Below, in pieces: positions 6,245-6,563 of a stretch of DNA of 6,563 nucleotides. The stretch is from positions 1 through 6,563 of the forward strand of contig JAZQUR010000034.1 of the NCBI GenBank assembly GCA_045631425.1, given 5' to 3'. The DNA comes from Treponema_I sp045631425 (GTDB taxonomy: Bacteria > Spirochaetota > Spirochaetia > Treponematales > Treponemataceae). The notes beneath the pieces were generated by a model. That model worked only from the letters and a program-made list of their open reading frames with translations, made no database searches and was not told the DNA's origin. The position numbers were made by a program, and so were the translations under genes. The stretch's first letter is position 1. The number at the start of each line of letters is the position of its first letter.

Positions 6245-6444
6245 GACCAATTAGTCCGCGCAATGCGGACGAGAAGGTTGGTGAGATTTTGGAACATTAA
6301 AGTTTTGATAGTTTTTCTAGAAACTGGCCCGATATATTGAGTTTCTCCAAAGTCATTCATTGTAACTAAACCTGGAATAGAATCGGGTTGCGAGACAGCA
6401 TACATTGTGATGCCGATAGATAAGAAAAACGCCAATACAGACAC
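6223..6444 (-). pseudogene. Unidentified minus-strand gene fragment, apparently cut by the IS element
   Basis: On the minus strand a frame of about 73 codons runs from the IS boundary (6444) to a TAA at 6223-6225. It starts with a hydrophobic stretch, VSVLAFFLSIGITMYAV, like a signal peptide or membrane anchor, followed by SQPDSIPGLVTMNDFGETQY and IGPVSRKTIKTLMF, which looks like genuine protein sequence. Upstream the frame enters the terminal repeat of the IS, so the native start probably lies beyond the insertion or was lost. The last third runs through the REP-like hairpin (reading LLVRIARTNW) and overlaps the convergent DUF4143 remnant, so the original C-terminus may also be altered. I do not recognise the family. 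It could be an exported protein whose signal region was interrupted, or a chance open frame. Confidence 0.4.
6246..6282. repeat. REP-like palindrome / stem-loop
   Basis: GTCCGC (6254-6259) and GCGGAC (6265-6270) form a perfect GC-rich stem with a five-base loop, enclosed by an outer ACCAA/TTGGT pair (6246-6250 with 6278-6282) across an asymmetric internal loop. It begins two bases after the stop of the DUF4143 remnant. No T-run follows on either strand, so it is not a standard intrinsic terminator. Its GC content stands out from the surroundings, as expected for a repetitive extragenic palindrome or for a stem that stabilises messages. Confidence 0.5.
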
Positions 6445-6474
6445 TGGTCTATCCCCCAAAAATTATACCACTTG

Positions 6475-6505
6475 AAAGGAGAGTTTTTCTACTGATAAAC
6501 TAAAA
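6475..6505 (+). promoter_or_regulatory. Shine-Dalgarno far from the orfA start with intervening hairpin
   Basis: AAAGGAG (6475-6481) is an excellent ribosome binding site but ends 24 bases before the orfA ATG at 6506, too far for direct use. AGTTT (6482-6486) and AAACT (6497-6501) can pair around a ten-base loop; folding them out leaves AAAGGAG, AAAA, ATG, a near-normal spacing. No alternative start lies in frame between a TGA at 6473-6475 and the ATG. The bridging idea is inference. Confidence 0.35.
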
Positions 6506-6563
6506 ATGAAGAAAAGATTTACAGAAGAACAAATCGTAAAAATGATTCAGGAACACAAAGAAG
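6506..6563 (+). CDS. IS3-family transposase OrfA, N-terminal part (runs off window)
   Basis: The 19 complete codons read MKKRFTEEQIVKMIQEHKE, the typical start of the small OrfA protein of IS3-family elements (compare MKKxRFTEEQI...L.E.E.G). OrfA is a helix-turn-helix DNA-binding protein of about 90-100 residues. In these elements a downstream orfB carries the DDE integrase domain, and a programmed -1 frameshift makes the OrfAB transposase. Only the first helix is visible here, so intactness cannot be judged. The position just inside the left terminal repeat supports the call. Confidence 0.8.
   Translation, partial: MKKRFTEEQIVKMIQEHKE

Larger units (their letters stand above)
6445..6563 (+). 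mobile_element. Left end of an IS3-family insertion sequence (IS407/IS51-like), truncated by the window
   Basis: The sequence TGGTCTATCCCCCAAAAATT starting at 6445 resembles the terminal repeats of the IS407/IS51 branch of IS3 elements, which begin with TG and carry a CCCCCAAAAATT-type core followed by a sequence like the ACCACTTGAAAGGAG seen here. The transposase orfA begins about 60 bases inside the end, the normal distance. The right end is outside the window. If recently inserted, a 3-4 bp target duplication (here ending at 6444, ACAC or CAC) should recur after the right end. Confidence 0.75.

Noticed and set aside
6254..6270. Intrinsic terminator for the genes on either side
   Set aside because: The stem is strong but no T-run follows it on either strand.
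1..6563. CRISPR array, toxin-antitoxin pair or defence system
   Set aside because: No regularly spaced repeats, and no pair of small adjacent genes with ribosome binding sites. The DUF4143 fragment alone is not evidence of a defence locus.

Overview
The window is AT-rich DNA that most likely comes from a spirochaete of the genus Treponema or a close relative. The grounds are a 7TM-DISM-type receptor fused to a nucleotidyl cyclase, a periplasmic binding protein whose signal peptide ends in VFA|GGSKE (a style I associate with treponemes), and phenylalanine- and lysine-rich, A/T-ending codons throughout. This assignment is inference; there is no marker gene.

Layout. (1) 1-2051: a G-run of at least 8 at the window edge sits just before a 677-residue membrane receptor/class III cyclase. 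Its metal-binding aspartates are present, but the specificity and transition-state positions look altered. (2) 2065-5574: a complete thiamine (or thiamine phosphate) import operon: a probable promoter, a well-conserved TPP riboswitch, then thiB (binding protein), thiP (fused two-domain permease) and thiQ (ATPase). The riboswitch runs straight into the thiB ribosome binding site, so high TPP should shut translation of the importer. thiP and thiQ overlap by one base. (3) 5575-5971: no intact gene. It holds a start-less open stretch of about 63 codons, a block of about 130 bp with much higher GC than its flanks and short open frames on both strands, and a very AT-rich segment with a consensus -10 box. 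(4) 5972-6563: a gene graveyard and an insertion sequence. There is a C-terminal remnant of a DUF4143-type ATPase with a lost acidic residue, a strong REP-like hairpin, an unidentified minus-strand reading frame that appears cut by an insertion, and then the left end and first 19 codons of an IS3-family (IS407/IS51-like) element running off the window.

Functionally, the thi genes form one unit: ThiB captures thiamine in the periplasm, ThiP carries it through the inner membrane, ThiQ supplies energy, and the product TPP feeds back through the riboswitch. The cyclase receptor upstream has no evident functional link to them. I see no clear new multi-gene system. The most worthwhile anomalies are the divergent cyclase site, the edge G-run, the GC-rich block after thiQ, and the hairpin that may bridge the Shine-Dalgarno to the start codon in the IS element.
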